Shown here: positions 25,901-35,390 of the stretch, in pieces
Layout of the letters: every line of letters starts with the position of its first letter
Numbering within the stretch: position 1 is the first letter of the stretch
Assembly (NCBI RefSeq): GCF_001649575.2
Contig: NC_051448.1
Location: 15,113,395 to 15,177,394 of the forward strand
DNA length: 64,000 nucleotides
Direction of reading: 5' to 3'
From: Kryptolebias marmoratus
Lineage: Eukaryota > Chordata > Actinopteri > Cyprinodontiformes > Rivulidae
Translations under genes and position numbers: made by a program
The notes under the pieces: generated by a model
Told to the model about the DNA's origin: nothing
What the model saw: only the letters and a program-made list of their open reading frames with translations
Databases searched by the model: none

Positions 25901-26245
25901 TATGTTTTGCTTTTTAATTTGACTGAATAAAACAACTTTATTCAGCATCACACAGAACATACTTCCTTTCTGCAGACAGTCAGTTAGCACACATACAGTG
26001 CAGTGAAGTCAGTATGTTTCTATTTATTTTTTTTTCTGCCATCAATGCTAATCAAATGACTTCAGTTGTGCTTTTGTTTCAGATTATGCTTTTTTTTGTT
26101 GTTGTTTTCTACAGAATCACATCAATTTAACATTTGTTTTTCCTTCTCTTCTTTAGATATCAGCGCCAATGCCCTGTCCACGTCCTCCCATATATGGCTG
26201 CTATGTGCCACCCTGGTGCTGACCCTCCTGGAAGGTCAGAGGTGA
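7912..26245 (+). CDS. mdga2: mdga2-like gene, 3' part: six exons encoding linker, MAM domain and GPI signal
   Basis: MDGA2 (MAM domain-containing glycosylphosphatidylinositol anchor protein 2) is a neuronal surface protein that binds neuroligins and limits synapse formation. Six exons with GT-AG borders and matching phases (7912-7932, 12154-12309, 17223-17384, 24216-24346, 24809-24905, 26157-26245) join into 218 residues. They give a proline-rich linker, a full MAM domain (four cysteines at visible residues 12, 20, 101 and 184) and a hydrophobic tail ending at TGA 26243. Signature stretches include [51 protein letters not shown] and, near the C terminus, HIWL. From memory these fit MDGA2 better than MDGA1, whose MAM lacks the APKNPYG-type insert. 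The Ig and FNIII exons are outside the window, so the product is 5'-partial here. Teleosts can carry duplicated mdga2 genes; I cannot tell which copy this is. Confidence 0.9.
7933..12153 (+). other. mdga2 intron, 4.2 kb
   Basis: Intron between the microexon and the first MAM exon, with donor GTAAGT at 7933 and acceptor CACCAG ending at 12153. It holds the TIR element at 8066-8764, a pyrimidine-rich block at about 9380-9740, and a very AT-rich stretch at about 10540-11190. I see nothing coding in it. Confidence 0.85.
8066..8764. mobile_element. DNA-transposon remnant with terminal inverted repeats
   Basis: The left end TCACTGACAAAAAATGTTAA and the reverse complement of the right end TCACTGACAAAAGTAGTTAA match at 17 of 20 positions, and weaker similarity continues inward for about 20 bases. 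The 699-bp interior has no open frame longer than about 80 codons and no transposase motif I can see, so it is non-autonomous or decayed. No clear target duplication is visible, so I do not assign a superfamily. Confidence 0.6.
12154..12309 (+). CDS. mdga2: mdga2 exon, N-terminal part of MAM domain
   Basis: This 156-nt exon begins after AG at 12152-12153 and ends before GTAAGT at 12310. It is phase 1 at both ends and encodes 51 whole codons, including [17 protein letters not shown] and [13 protein letters not shown], with [14 protein letters not shown] at its end. The first two MAM cysteines (FHC and PIC) and the F-D-W-x-R core are present. The next base pairs with the 17223 exon to make the Gly before FYMYIE. 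No in-frame stop interrupts it. Confidence 0.95.
12507..12795 (+). repeat. teleost SINE-like repeat (GGTGGAGCAGTAGTTAGAGC type)
   Basis: The segment follows a pattern I recognise from many ray-finned fish genomes. It begins GGCATGGTGGAGCAGTAGTTAG and passes through CTTTCTGAGTGGAG, GTTAACTGGTAACTCCAAATT and AGGGTGTACTCCGCCTCTCG. It ends near CATGCAACCCGAAAAAG with an A-rich tail and AAAATGGA. The copy is diverged and partly shortened. The family name is not asserted. Confidence 0.7.
14192..14520 (+). pseudogene. broken transposon-type coding fragment (GIDP...YNIVHYLV)
   Basis: From ATG 14192 a frame reads [16 protein letters not shown], meets TAA at 14261-14263, and continues in the same frame with [26 protein letters not shown] and RFVKDV before TAA 14471. 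After a +1 shift it appears to go on as VNNKVLLTG. The pattern x-GIDP...Y-x-DIVNYLV...WVKDV is, from memory, the N-terminal part of transposon-related proteins (often with SWIM or YqaJ nuclease domains) common in fish genomes. The stop and frameshift show it is dead. The family label is recalled and not verified. Confidence 0.45.
14834..15040 (-). pseudogene. THAP zinc-finger domain fragment of a decayed transposon or host THAP gene
   Basis: On the minus strand, inside an open frame spanning 14816-15292, the translation contains [12 protein letters not shown], then [27 protein letters not shown] and [10 protein letters not shown]. Spacing fits the C2CH THAP signature: C-x4-C, then the conserved W and P, then C-x2-H-F. 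THAP domains bind DNA and occur in P-element-type transposases and host regulators. No following domain or AVPTF-like box is readable, and no start codon fits the domain's usual N terminus, so I treat it as a remnant exon. Confidence 0.65.
15766..16195. other. candidate conserved non-coding element in intron
   Basis: This is a 430-bp block of balanced, repeat-free sequence with homeodomain-like cores (TTTAATCACCTAATGG, TTTTAATCGTCGCGATTAGC, GGCAATTAGTGAAAGG) and no splice-bounded frame. It stands out against the surrounding AT-rich debris. Its conservation is inferred from appearance only. Confidence 0.3.
16331..16945 (+). mobile_element. family A element, degenerate copy
   Basis: The left end ATAAAGCAGCTGCTCAAAT with TTTTAAATGGGATTCTGTG parallels the family terminus. 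Internal blocks CAGTTAGCTGTAGCA, TTGTGCAG and CAGCAATCCACTTT match the 33.3 kb copy in order. The right end is hard to place; GAACTGATTCAAGCTTTA near 16930-16945 is a likely inverted terminus. Confidence 0.45.
17223..17384 (+). CDS. mdga2: mdga2 exon, central MAM domain
   Basis: This 162-nt exon lies between AG at 17221-17222, with a pyrimidine-rich tract (TGTCCTTGTCTTTC) upstream, and GTAAGA at 17385. Phase is 1 at both ends. It encodes [11 protein letters not shown], then [17 protein letters not shown], then [14 protein letters not shown]. It supplies the third MAM cysteine and the aromatic FFYHM strand. The APKNPYG segment is the main reason for choosing MDGA2 over MDGA1. Confidence 0.96.
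18686..18735 (+). repeat. short fragment of a teleost interspersed repeat
   Basis: GTCAAATTTATTTATATAGC followed by ACTTTTCAGCAGCAAGGCGG resembles a motif scattered through many fish genomes. It is only about 50 bp, so family and ends cannot be set. Confidence 0.4.
22910..23190 (-). repeat. degenerate repeat with Tc1-like KHG motif (antisense)
   Basis: CCTGCCACTACCATGCTTCA, read on the minus strand, gives [10 protein letters not shown], resembling the KHGGGS-x-MVWG block of Tc1/mariner transposases. The rest of the segment is too decayed to follow a frame, and a similar CCACCATGCTTCA block is at 59.6 kb. The similarity is short. Confidence 0.3.
23721..23823. repeat. 45-bp inverted repeat, hairpin-forming
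   Basis: The arms at 23721-23765 and 23779-23823 match at 41 of 45 positions as inverted copies, separated by a 13-base loop. The core is ACCAAAAACAACTGG and its complement. The 16-base CAACTGGACTTCTATT in the left arm recurs exactly at 61001-61016, so the arm belongs to a dispersed repeat. This is most likely the collapsed end-to-end form of a small transposon. Confidence 0.8.
24216..24346 (+). CDS. mdga2: mdga2 exon, MAM domain, [11 protein letters not shown] strand
   Basis: This 131-nt exon follows TGATGCAG (AG at 24214-24215) and ends before GTAAGA at 24347. It enters in phase 1 and leaves in phase 0, encoding [26 protein letters not shown] and [11 protein letters not shown]. The WSLSGN(Q/K)G-x-RW pattern is typical of MAM domains. 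Confidence 0.95.
24347..24808 (+). other. mdga2 intron, 462 bp
   Basis: Short intron with a 20-base T run near 24738-24757 and the acceptor CTCCTTAG. I see nothing else in it. Confidence 0.95.
24809..24905 (+). CDS. mdga2: mdga2 exon, C-terminal MAM strand with last cysteine
   Basis: This 97-nt exon sits between CTCCTTAG (AG at 24807-24808) and GTGAGT at 24906. It enters in phase 0 and leaves in phase 1. It encodes [19 protein letters not shown] and then [13 protein letters not shown]. The EGVRGPG-x-x-GDIAIDD block is the most conserved part of MAM domains, and GEC carries the fourth cysteine. The preceding intron is only 462 bp, the shortest here. Confidence 0.96.
24906..26156 (+). other. 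last mdga2 intron, 1.25 kb, with candidate regulatory islands
   Basis: Donor GTGAGT and acceptor CTTCTTTAG. The segments at about 25030-25260 and 25440-25700 are unusually complex, with an RFX-like site in the first and AT-rich homeobox-like cores (CATAATGATTAAC, TTATAAATTATGG) in the second. The remainder is simple T-rich intron. Confidence 0.85.
25085..25098. promoter_or_regulatory. candidate RFX X-box
   Basis: GTTGTCATAGCAAC matches the palindromic RFX consensus GTTGCCATGGCAAC at 12 of 14 positions, with both GTTG and CAAC half-sites intact. RFX factors act in neurons and ciliated cells. Function here is inferred from the motif alone. Confidence 0.45.
26157..26245 (+). CDS. mdga2: mdga2 last coding exon: GPI-attachment signal and stop
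   Basis: The exon starts after CTTCTTTAG (AG at 26155-26156). The split codon A|AT gives Asn, followed by [15 protein letters not shown] and a hydrophobic run ending in LTLLEGQR, then TGA at 26243-26245. Small residues (SANALSTSS) before the hydrophobic segment [15 protein letters not shown] suit a GPI omega site and spacer. The hydrophobic part is about 15 residues, shorter than a transmembrane helix, as expected for a cleaved GPI signal. Asn-Ile-Ser at the exon junction is an N-glycosylation sequon close to the presumed anchor site. Confidence 0.93.
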
Positions 26246-27716
26246 CCCTTTTCTTCGTCGAGACCGAGGCGAAAGTTCAGACCCGCCGTCTGTGAGCTAT
26301 ACCCTCAGCATCCGATCACCAAAGATTCATGCATACAGAAAGCATCAGGGTCCCCCGGATGGACCCCAGACCACAGGGGGGGATGACGTCTTATAAAAGA
26401 AAGATTAAACATAAAGTAATAAAGAAGACGTGCCAATTTTCCTTTCGAAGAGACCTCTCTTCTGTAAAACACTCCTCGGCGCAGGAACCAGAATGACTTT
26501 ACGAGCACAATAAAAGGGCAATGAATCAGCCTGGACTTTGGTGGAGGAGTTCACACGCATAGAGGGAGAACAGTTTGTAAAGCACAAGTATAATTTTATG
26601 AAGATAATGGCAAAACATTTGGGTGGCAGCAGAATGCAGACACTGCTGACTTTTTGAATATGAAGTAACATTTCCCTGCTTCCAAATCCATGGAATCAGA
26701 CCTTTTCTTTGTGCATCTTTATCTCCATTTTCCTGCACAAGGTGCCAATCAGCGACAATTGTTTTTTTTTCCCCACTCTAGCCCAGCCTCACATCACACG
26801 TTGGCATTTCTTTATCTGCTTGGTGCTGTTCTGTAGAGAAAAAAAAAAAAACACGAACTTTGGCAACATTTAATTCTGTTTGCTTATTCCCCCTGTAGCT
26901 GCCTCTTTTAACACTGTGCTCACGAGTCCAAGTGGCCAAGCGACAGGACGGTGGCAGAACAATAAATGCAGGAGAGTCGAGCAGAAGAATCAAATTAGGG
27001 TCAAGCTTAGGAGGTAAAATGAAGAGCAGAAGAAAGGGGAGACGTGTCGAGTTGAGAAAGAGCGGAGGGAGTAAAGACCGGGCAGAGAGTTGAGAAAGAT
27101 CCGTTTAGTGGAGCCTGACTCAAATACTCAGTCAGCGGTCTGCCCGTGGAACAGAAGCCACTTTACTTTCTGCCATGAAACAAAGTGCCTTCAGATTACA
27201 AACCGAGTCGTGAGCCTGGGTGTTAATCAGCATTGAACAAGTTTCTGTTCATGTTCCATTCGATGGGCTATTTTCTACGTTTCTTTTGCCCCACAAGTGC
27301 TGAAGGGAGGGCGCGCATGTCCAGAGGGAGGATAGGGGTCGAGCAGATCACATTCTTCATGGGACAGTTGCTTGGGACGCCACGTGTTTGTGCAAAACAT
27401 GTGCGTCTTTGTTTGCACACATGCCTAAACCTTCACATTATGATTACTTAATGTGAGGCCAGCCAACCAGGCAGCGCTGACCATGGGTTTGAATGCAACG
27501 AGGATGAGCAAAAACAGTGAAAGTGAGGCTGAGGTTGGGTTTTTTTTTGTTGTTGTTGTTTCTTTGTTTGTTTTCTAGACAGTTTAAAATCATTTCATGG
27601 AATGAGTACCCCCCTCCCCTCTCTTGTTTCATTATTCCCCTTCCCTGTGGGCAAGCTTTTTTATTTTTATTTTTATTTTTTTTTTTTTGTTGAACAAACG
27701 AGAACATCAACTGCTG

Positions 27717-27722
27717 AATAAA
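27717..27722 (+). promoter_or_regulatory. candidate poly(A) signal AATAAA (proximal)
   Basis: AATAAA is followed by ACATTGTGTTGT, giving a GT-rich downstream element at the expected spacing. It lies about 1.5 kb after the mdga2 stop codon. Confidence 0.4.
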
Positions 27723-27962
27723 ACATTGTGTTGTACAGGAAGGAGAGCAGAAACTTCAGGACTCCAGGCTCTTCACATGGGTGATACGCCTCACCCAGAT
27801 CCACAAACGTTTATACGGAACAATATTAAAAAGAAATAAAAAGGATAATGACCATAATAATAGTCAAAATATTTTATTACTCTAGCGAGAATGTTTCTCT
27901 GCTTTTACACAAACTGTAAAGATTGACTGTGGAAGATCTACCTGAGACCATAACCTTAACCA

Positions 27963-28034
27963 GCGGGGTTTTTAAAAAAAAAAAGAAAAAAAAGTATTGT
28001 AAAAAAAAAAAAAAAAAGAGAGAGAGAGAGAGAA
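27963..28034 (+). repeat. A-rich and (GA)n simple repeat
   Basis: Runs of A (27974-27994 interrupted; 28001-28017) lead into an (AG)n stretch at 28018-28034. The (GA) tract following poly(A) could be a decayed retroposon tail, but no body is recognisable upstream. Confidence 0.9.
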
Positions 28035-28775
28035 AATAAGACTATAATGAATTCTGTTCATTGTTGGTTATGACAAATGTTTTGAAGACTTGTGTCTTGT
28101 TTCTTTTTTTTTTTAAGCTGAATTTAACTTCCTTTCTCTTCTTGTCTCCCTTTGCATTGCTGAAATATCAAAGCTGATGGAAGCATAAGAAGTAAAACCA
28201 ATTTGGTAAATGTATAACTTGTAAATGTTAAAGAAGCTCTATTCAAAGGTTTATGATAAATGTTTTACGTTGGAGTACAGGAAGCACAACATAACGGTTT
28301 AAAGGTCTCAGCATATAATATCCATTTATATTTCTGGGCACATGCATGACCTACTCTCACAGATTCAGGCTTTTCAAGGCCATACCTAATGAGAAATTGC
28401 CCATCGTCTACTTATATTATTCTTATTTATGACGCAAATGCAACCCCAACCTACACTAAAGTTATCCAGCCAAAAGCAGAAACTAAATCTCCATGAGTGA
28501 AGGCAGGATGTTGTGGTTCAGCGTACAGTATGTAGCGTCCTCATCAAAAGCCTGGATTAGTCTGAGTAGGGTGTGTTCATGTGTGAGCATAAAGCTGTGT
28601 ACAATAGTTGTGAGAAGAAACTGATCCGTGTAAAGAAGATAAATACGCTAAGCAAAACAGAGCAGAATGATGAGCATTTCAGGGCATCCATGCATTAATG
28701 TTCTGGTCTGTATGGTGTCACCGCAAAAACAAAGTCGTCACAGAAATCCTCCATGAGTTCCTTTTCTCTTTGTGT

Positions 28776-28803
28776 CTTTTTTTGTTTTGTTTTGTTTTGT
28801 TTT
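28776..28803 (+). repeat. (TTTTG)n microsatellite
   Basis: Four tandem TTTTG units in a T-rich stretch. Confidence 0.9.
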
Positions 28804-28980
28804 AATAGACGTTCAGTCAGGTTAAGGTTTCAAATCACGCTGAATGTAAACAAACTTCTTGGGCGTTCTTTAACCTTACAGTTTTACCAAATGTGATGTT
28901 TTACTAAATCATTTGTTCTTCTGTGTGCTTTTGATGATGCGAACTTTCAGACTTTTCTACGTTACGTGCGACTCATTGAG

Positions 28981-28986
28981 AATAAA
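28981..28986 (+). promoter_or_regulatory. candidate poly(A) signal AATAAA (distal)
   Basis: AATAAA is followed by AGGTCTGTCTGACTTTTG, with T/G-rich bases downstream, about 2.7 kb after the stop codon. Using it instead of 27717 would add more than 1 kb of 3' UTR, including the A/GA-rich tract at 28001-28034. Confidence 0.35.
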
Positions 28987-29301
28987 AGGTCTGTCTGACT
29001 TTTGACGCAGAACTTGACACATTATCTCCAAAAAAAAACAAAAAAAAAAACACATACACACAAAAAAACTAAAAGAAATTCAGATAAATATTCTTTAGCT
29101 AGCTGCTATCTCCTCCTGTGGTGTAGCAGGCAAGGAAAGGTGCCAAAGTTCTCGTCCAGTCATCACCACCACTGTTGCTCAGTATGGATTTGAGTTTGTT
29201 CAAATATTGTGTGAATTTATGTCATTTATCCCCCCCAACATCTGATCAGCTCATGTTGAGAACATAATGTAGGATCTGCTCATTGTAGCCTACAAAACAG
29301 T

Positions 29302-29622
29302 AAATGGACTGTGTTTACATAGCGCCTTTCTAGCCAACCAGGCCACTCAAAGCGCTTTACAACACAATCTGTGCCCTCATTTACCCGTCCACACACACAT
29401 TCATACAGCACTCTGCTACATCTCTACAAAGGTAACCTGAATAAATCATTCTACAGAGTCTAATCAGTGCTTTAGATGACATTCTTACACCGATGGGGCA
29501 CATCGGAGGCAGTGAGGGGTTCAGTGTCTTGCCCAGAAACACTTCAACATGTGACAGACTGGTGAAATCGAACCTCTGACTCTCATTGGAGGATGACTGC
29601 TCTAACCACTGATTCAGAGCTG
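29302..29622 (+). repeat. teleost interspersed repeat (TTTACATAGCGCCTTTCTAG type)
   Basis: The segment runs from GTAAATGGACTGTGTTTACA through ACTCAAAGCGCTTTACA, CATTCATACAGCACT and TCAGTGTCTTGCCCAGAAAC to GAGGATGACTGCTCTAACCA. This order is familiar from many fish genomes. A copy in the opposite orientation is at 48600-48855. Confidence 0.7.
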
Positions 29623-32600
29623 CATCAATGATACATGAATGATAATAACTGAGCCTCTTATCATAGCTTCAGCGGCTTCAAAAGCTGTCCAACATCATCT
29701 CCAAAACTTGTATAGCAACACGCTCTATCTTCCAAGTTTATTTCCTAATAATAATAGCATTAAACTGAAAGAGTGGGCATTTTTGGAGGGGAATAATTAA
29801 GCATGTCATGAACAGGAAAAGCTGGCCCTGTCCAAAAGATCCCACACTGTCCTACACATAACCCTTAAAGCTACTTGATTCGAACAAAACATCAAATGAT
29901 TAAGTTTGGGAACATTAGAAGTGCTCAAAACCTCATTTTATAAGTTTGTTTCAAACCAGGTTAACATGTTGTTTCAAGTCATTCAGCAAAGACAAAGCTA
30001 ATGACGCTAGACAAACCAACAATGCAGAGTTCTCTTCTTTATAATCTTTGCTTAAAATAAATAGAATAAAATCAGTCATCAGTTAGCCTTTAAACTCTGT
30101 GGCAGACCTCATGTTTTACTTTTAGTTTTACTGAGTAGATTCATGCAAATTGTACATTTTCATTTGGGTAAAGAAAATATGTCTTTTGCTGAAACTGCAC
30201 TACCAAAATAATTCTTGCTTAGTTTTCAGGGGCTGCAGCTCTCAGTTTTCCTGATTCCTATTTTTTTATGCTGTTTATCTATTTTGTGTCCGCCTCCGGC
30301 TAATGAATACCTATACATACATGAACAACATGACCCTGGGCAGTAGCTTCCACTCCCAGCCCTACAAGAAAATCCTCACAGCGTCTTCAAATGATACCTT
30401 CCAGAAAATAATGTTTTAAAATATACAGTGTGTGACAATGTCTTGCATCTTATAACAGGTTACTCATCATGAACTTGCACCATGTTTGATATAGATGCTA
30501 AAACAGAATAGCTGTAGATTTTTATTTTGTCATTCTTGATCTTTTCCTTCATTTTTGCCATAAACATATGACAAAATTTGCCATCAGTTAGAACAAATGT
30601 TGTTCATATGTTTTGTTTTGTTTTTTTCGGATGGCTTCCATTTCCAATTTCAGCCCTGTTCACCAGTCTCAATCTAACCTCACAAATTTATCACAAAATT
30701 GACTTTTTTGTTGTTTGCTGATAGAAATGATGCATCTTAAAAACTTGCATAAGACCTGTGAGAGCTGCCTCCGTAAACCTAAAATATCTGTGACTGTGAA
30801 TCATAAAAATCCGGTCTAGTGAGTTAGAAATCAACTGAAATTATGTTTTGTGGTGTTAATTAAAAATGAGACCCCATTTTTCTAGTAGTATGCATCATGT
30901 ACCTCTTGTAAAAAGAAAAAGAAACTATTTTTGCAGAGAGCTAAGTCAGTCTTAGCAAGTTAAAAAATTAGGATTTTCACAGCTTTTCCAAAGATAATCT
31001 GAAACTTATATGGGAAATACTGAATCACAAGTGGAAATACGTAGCTTCACCAGCAATTTCTTTTGTCACTGTAACACTGGCTGTCAGCTCTTCAACTATT
31101 TCTCATATTTCTGATTTTTGGGAAGGATAACTTCTTGGTCACTGAAGAGGTGATATCACTCTGGCTAATGTCCACCCTTTTCACACAATAATCTGTTTTT
31201 TGTTAGGATGCAGCAGGAATGCTAAAACAATTCTGTACTTGTTTGTGACTTTCATAAATCCAGGACAAGATTATGATATTTGCGTTTGTATTAGTCACTT
31301 GCAAACTTTTTCCCACAGGCCACATTTTGGTTCTATCCATCCTGCATGCAGAAAACATCAGGTCCGTTATGTTGCATTGCATCAGTGTTTCTGAAACTTT
31401 TCATAACGAGTGCCATCTCAGACAATATTCTCTCCAAGTACAGACAATAAAATCTAGTGGTATTCTTACAAGCTTGTTTTTTTATATTGATATGTTTCAA
31501 AGATTTCAATACAACTCCAATCTGGTTTTCATCCTTCAACAAACCCAACTGGCAAAGGGACACACACCGAGGCCTCGTCATCCTCGACTGGGACTGTCTC
31601 AGGTGAAGGTGTCTAGTGGTAAAAGACAAAACATCTGTTGAACCTGAGGTCCACGACTGAGGATGCGTCCTAAAATGTAAAAAAACGCCTTGATCGCAAA
31701 TTGATCTCAATCAGTGATCCTTAACTTTTAACTCCTGGGCTAAACAAAGGAGATTAGAGCTTGATTGACTCCTGAGTCCAAATTGTGGAGGTCATTGGGC
31801 TGATTCAAGAGGAACCATTACAGAAAAAAAAACCACACCTAACCCTGACTGAAGGGCATGGTTTAAGATAATGTTTACATGCATCTGAACCTCTTGGCTC
31901 TTCTTCTGCTCCACAACAACTGAATACAAATTTGAGTTAACTTGAATCAAATCTTCTCATTGTTTTGCACTTTTTGTTGCTTGCAGGTCCTATAGAGACT
32001 TCATTGGTGGTGGTTAAGTAGCCACGTTGGTTCACTGTCACCCAGTTTCCACAAGGCATTTTAAAGCAAGTAATTTCCAATTGTAATATGCTTGAATTGC
32101 TCTCGACCTTCTTGGCTATCTCCACTTTTTAGCTTTACATCACAGTTCAGCTTACAGTTAATTAGCTTGTTATCTAATTTGTAAATAGCTGGGGGGTTTT
32201 CTGGGTACCACTGGAGGGAACTTGTATCCCAGTTTAGGAACTAGATTGCATTGGTCAGAACATTTGATAATGACTTTTCTAGTTGAAACAAGTCAAGCTT
32301 TAGTGCATTCAAAAGGCAATAAACGTTTGGTCGTTGAAACAAAGAAAACAGGCAACGTTTTTTGTCTTTATAATACAGTTTTATGTTATTTCTCAATAAG
32401 ACAGTCTTTTTTTTTTTTAATGAACCGAGAAAATAACACAGTGTTAGATGTTCTTGGATCCTAGAATATTAAATAAGTATTCAGGTGTCAGCCTTCTTTC
32501 ATCCTAAAATCTACTGTTCTTAATTAGTTACTTCTGTTGACATTGATAAAAACCTGAGTGAAAAGTGCAGCTGTGCATGAATGTACCCAGTGCTTACCTT

Positions 32601-33297
32601 AATCCCATCAAACTGGAGGTAACTGCAGCGTCTCAAGGATGAGGTTTGTCACAATTTTTGTGGGCCACAGATTGAAAATAATTACTGCAACATGAAATAT
32701 GTTGAAACAATTTCCCACTTCTTTGGTAAATGTGATTAAATTTATCCATGTGAGTAGAACCATGACCAGCTGCTGTGGGACAAAATGTAATTTATGGGAG
32801 GGTTTTCCCTTAATTCCTAAAAGTGCAAACCTTGTAAGATTATAAAGTGTACATCGAAACAAACTTGCTTAAAAGGGAATTTAGTTGTGGGACTAAACTA
32901 AGTTTCTCTTAGTGGTTTAGTTTTGTTTAACTTTCTGCGTGTTTGCCAACGTATAATTTTATAAACTTTTCATTACGGAGTGGAGATTTAGTTTACAGCT
33001 CGAGATCCGGTGTGTCTCTTAAAGGAACAGTTCTAACATGTCTTTAGTAGAAAAGTTCCCACTTTGTGTTTGACCAAAGAAGGGCTTTTTTTCACTTTGT
33101 GTCATTTGTTACACTGATTTTTTCCCCCGAAAAAGTGATATAATTACATCCCTGTTGGTGGATTTTATCAGTATAAAAAAATCGCTCTGCGTCCACCACA
33201 GAAACTTAGTCGGGCAGCCAAGTCATTTCAAAGGGCTCAAACAAGAACATAATAATTCTTGCTATTGTTGCAGTTTTACATGGATAAAACAGTCCAT
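29623..33297. other. intergenic, no gene seen
   Basis: AT-rich sequence with scattered short open frames on both strands. The longest (about 125 codons, minus, 31333-31710) has no recognisable domain, and its codons look random. No repeat boundaries could be fixed. Confidence 0.6.
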
Positions 33298-33908
33298 TTA
33301 AAGCGACAGTTCAGATCTTTTGAAGTGGGGTTCTATACAAAGTTAATAACAAATCTATGACCAGCCTCAGTTTGGAGAAAGAAAGTTTAATTCTGATCCA
33401 ACTGATGAGCTAATGGCTAGTCCGAGCAGGACTAAGACCGGGGTGGACTGCTGCGATCTAATAACTTTCATAGCTGTTCATGTGAACGCTATTTTGGAAA
33501 CCTTTATACCAACATCAAATTAACATTACATGAGTGCTTACATAGAACTCTATGGTCATTTGTAACTTAAAATAGTGGTAGCAGCAGCTAGCTGTAGCAC
33601 TTCTGGTGCAGTCAGGGTCACTTCCTGCAGGAACGTCATAATATTTCTGCTGGAATAATTGTGTAATGTGAAAATGACAGTGGTGTAATGGGTTAGGAAG
33701 TAGCTTTCGCTTGTACTGCTATACACAATTTGAGATTTGAGCTGCTTTAGCGTGGCAACAATCCACTTTAGTCTTTAGCCATTAGCGCATCCGTCTAGGA
33801 ATTAAACTTTTTTCTCTAAATTGAGGCAATTCAAAGAGCTACCTACAACAGGTAAGATTGCTCATAACCTCAGAACCCCTCTTCAAAAGATCTGAACTAT
33901 TCTTTTAA
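33298..33908 (+). mobile_element. family A TTAA-type element, best copy (611 bp)
   Basis: TTAA flanks both ends (33298-33301 and 33905-33908). The termini are inverted copies: GTTCAGATCTTTTGAAG then TGGGGTTCT on the left, and AGAACCCC then CTTCAAAAGATCTGAAC on the right. The interior has no long open frame, so it is non-autonomous. TTAA target sites and short TIRs suggest a piggyBac-type MITE. This copy defines the family in the window. Confidence 0.7.
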
Positions 33909-34318
33909 TGCAGTACATTGTATTTCCACACAGAGGCTGGTTAGCAGTGAGTGGTGTTGCTGCATCTCAGTAAATAACTGGAAACAGCCCCCAATCCCGC
34001 ATTTTCTGAGACCTCATTTTACACAGTCAGGAGGAAGCCGTGTGTCACCGATTGATGGTATGAGCGTAGGGTGTGACAGCTTCTGCCACCTCCTGGTACA
34101 GTCGCTTTCTGGTGTTTAACAGTGAATCAATCGTCCTGTCAATGGATTTTCTCTTCCCTTCATTTTCTGCTTTTTCTTTAAGCCCGCTCTGAACAGGAAG
34201 CAGATTCTGGGCAGAAGTAATGTGTTTGCTCACACAGATTTCCCTTCCTCCTCATCGAAGCAGGTGACTGTGTGCGGGGTCAAAATCTTTTTGTTTTTTT
34301 CAATTGTCAGCGATAGAA

Positions 34319-34340
34319 CCCCCACCCCCCCCCCAACCCC
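34319..34340 (+). repeat. C-rich simple tract
   Basis: A near-pure C run with single A interruptions inside a T- and C-rich stretch. Confidence 0.85.
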
Positions 34341-35390
34341 TTCAAAAACCTATTGGAAATGTAGAAATCGCTGCAATAAATCCAAGGTTGTTGCGGAAGC
34401 TGTGTTTCAGTAATGTTTTCTCTCTTGTTCTGTGCCGACACCCTGTCATGACGATCTGTCATTCTTCTCTGTTTTGTGCTCTATATCTATGTATGAATGA
34501 TCAGGCTTCTTTTTCATTGTATTTCTTTGAATTTACCACCCATTTTTGTGCCATACCTGCAACTAATGAAAAAAAGAAATAAAGGAAAGAAATATTTTAT
34601 GTGCAGTGTCAGTTCTGTGTTGTGCTGAATAATGCAGAACATACTAATACACACTGCTAGGGGCTGCAACAGATAATTGGATAAAGTTGTGTAAAATATG
34701 TTATTAACTCAAATTTTATCACCAACTAATGGGGTTTGAGTTTATTTGCATGCTACAAACAACTTATCTTTTGGAGGAGACTTTTGGGGAAGCAGCAACT
34801 TGATGTTTTGATGCACAAGTCGGGAAAACAGAAGCACTCAATTTATGAGATGAATAAATTTGCTTTTTTAAATTAACAGAAAAAAAACTACTTTGTTCAA
34901 GCCCTGATAATATTCCAGATAAGATGTTTGGTACTTAAATACGTTTTTTTTCTTTCTTTTTTGTTACCTGTATGCATTTGACACCGTGGTCCCTGTAGTT
35001 TTTCAAAAAGAAAGGCTGGTTATTCCCACAGGGACCGGCCGTCTCCCACACAAGGACCCAGAAACAAAGGCTTGCGTTGTGCAAATGGTTCTTTTGACAG
35101 TCCTTCCCAGTTTATGGTTCTGCTGAGAAATGACTGTTTTCCTCTCAGAAAAAGAGAGCATAAGGGTTGATTGTGGCGAGAGGAAAACAGGGGATGGAAA
35201 GACAGAAGAAAACAATCTGTGTGGAGGGACTCGAAAGTCCCCCAAAGGTCAAACAGGTCAGTCACTAGAGAGAGAGGCAAGCTTGTGAGCAAAATCTGAA
35301 ATAACCAGTGTTTTGTTTTGTTTTTTTCCTGAAGCAGATCTCTTCTTTGGTGAGCTAAGCCTATACAAGAAAAACTAACAAACATTTCTT

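Larger units (their letters stand above)
26246..28990 (+). other. mdga2: probable mdga2 3' UTR and first downstream sequence
   Basis: This stretch follows the stop codon, and I see no convincing coding frame in it. The polyadenylation hexamer AATAAA occurs on the + strand at 26509, 26961, 27717, 27835 and 28981. The 27717 copy is followed within 10 bases by a GT-rich run, and the 28981 copy by GGTCTGTCTG; these look best. The true transcript end cannot be set from sequence alone. Confidence 0.5.

Noticed and set aside
12154..26245. Assignment of the MAM gene to MDGA1
   Set aside because: The APKNPYG segment, [21 protein letters not shown] and the C-terminal HIWL fit my memory of MDGA2; MDGA1 differs at these places.
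31333..31710. 125-codon minus-strand open frame
   Set aside because: No domain, and a 122-codon frame opposes it on the + strand; the composition looks random.
34374..34583. AATAAA motifs as the end of a separate gene
   Set aside because: No upstream exon or open frame could be tied to them; AATAAA is common in AT-rich sequence.
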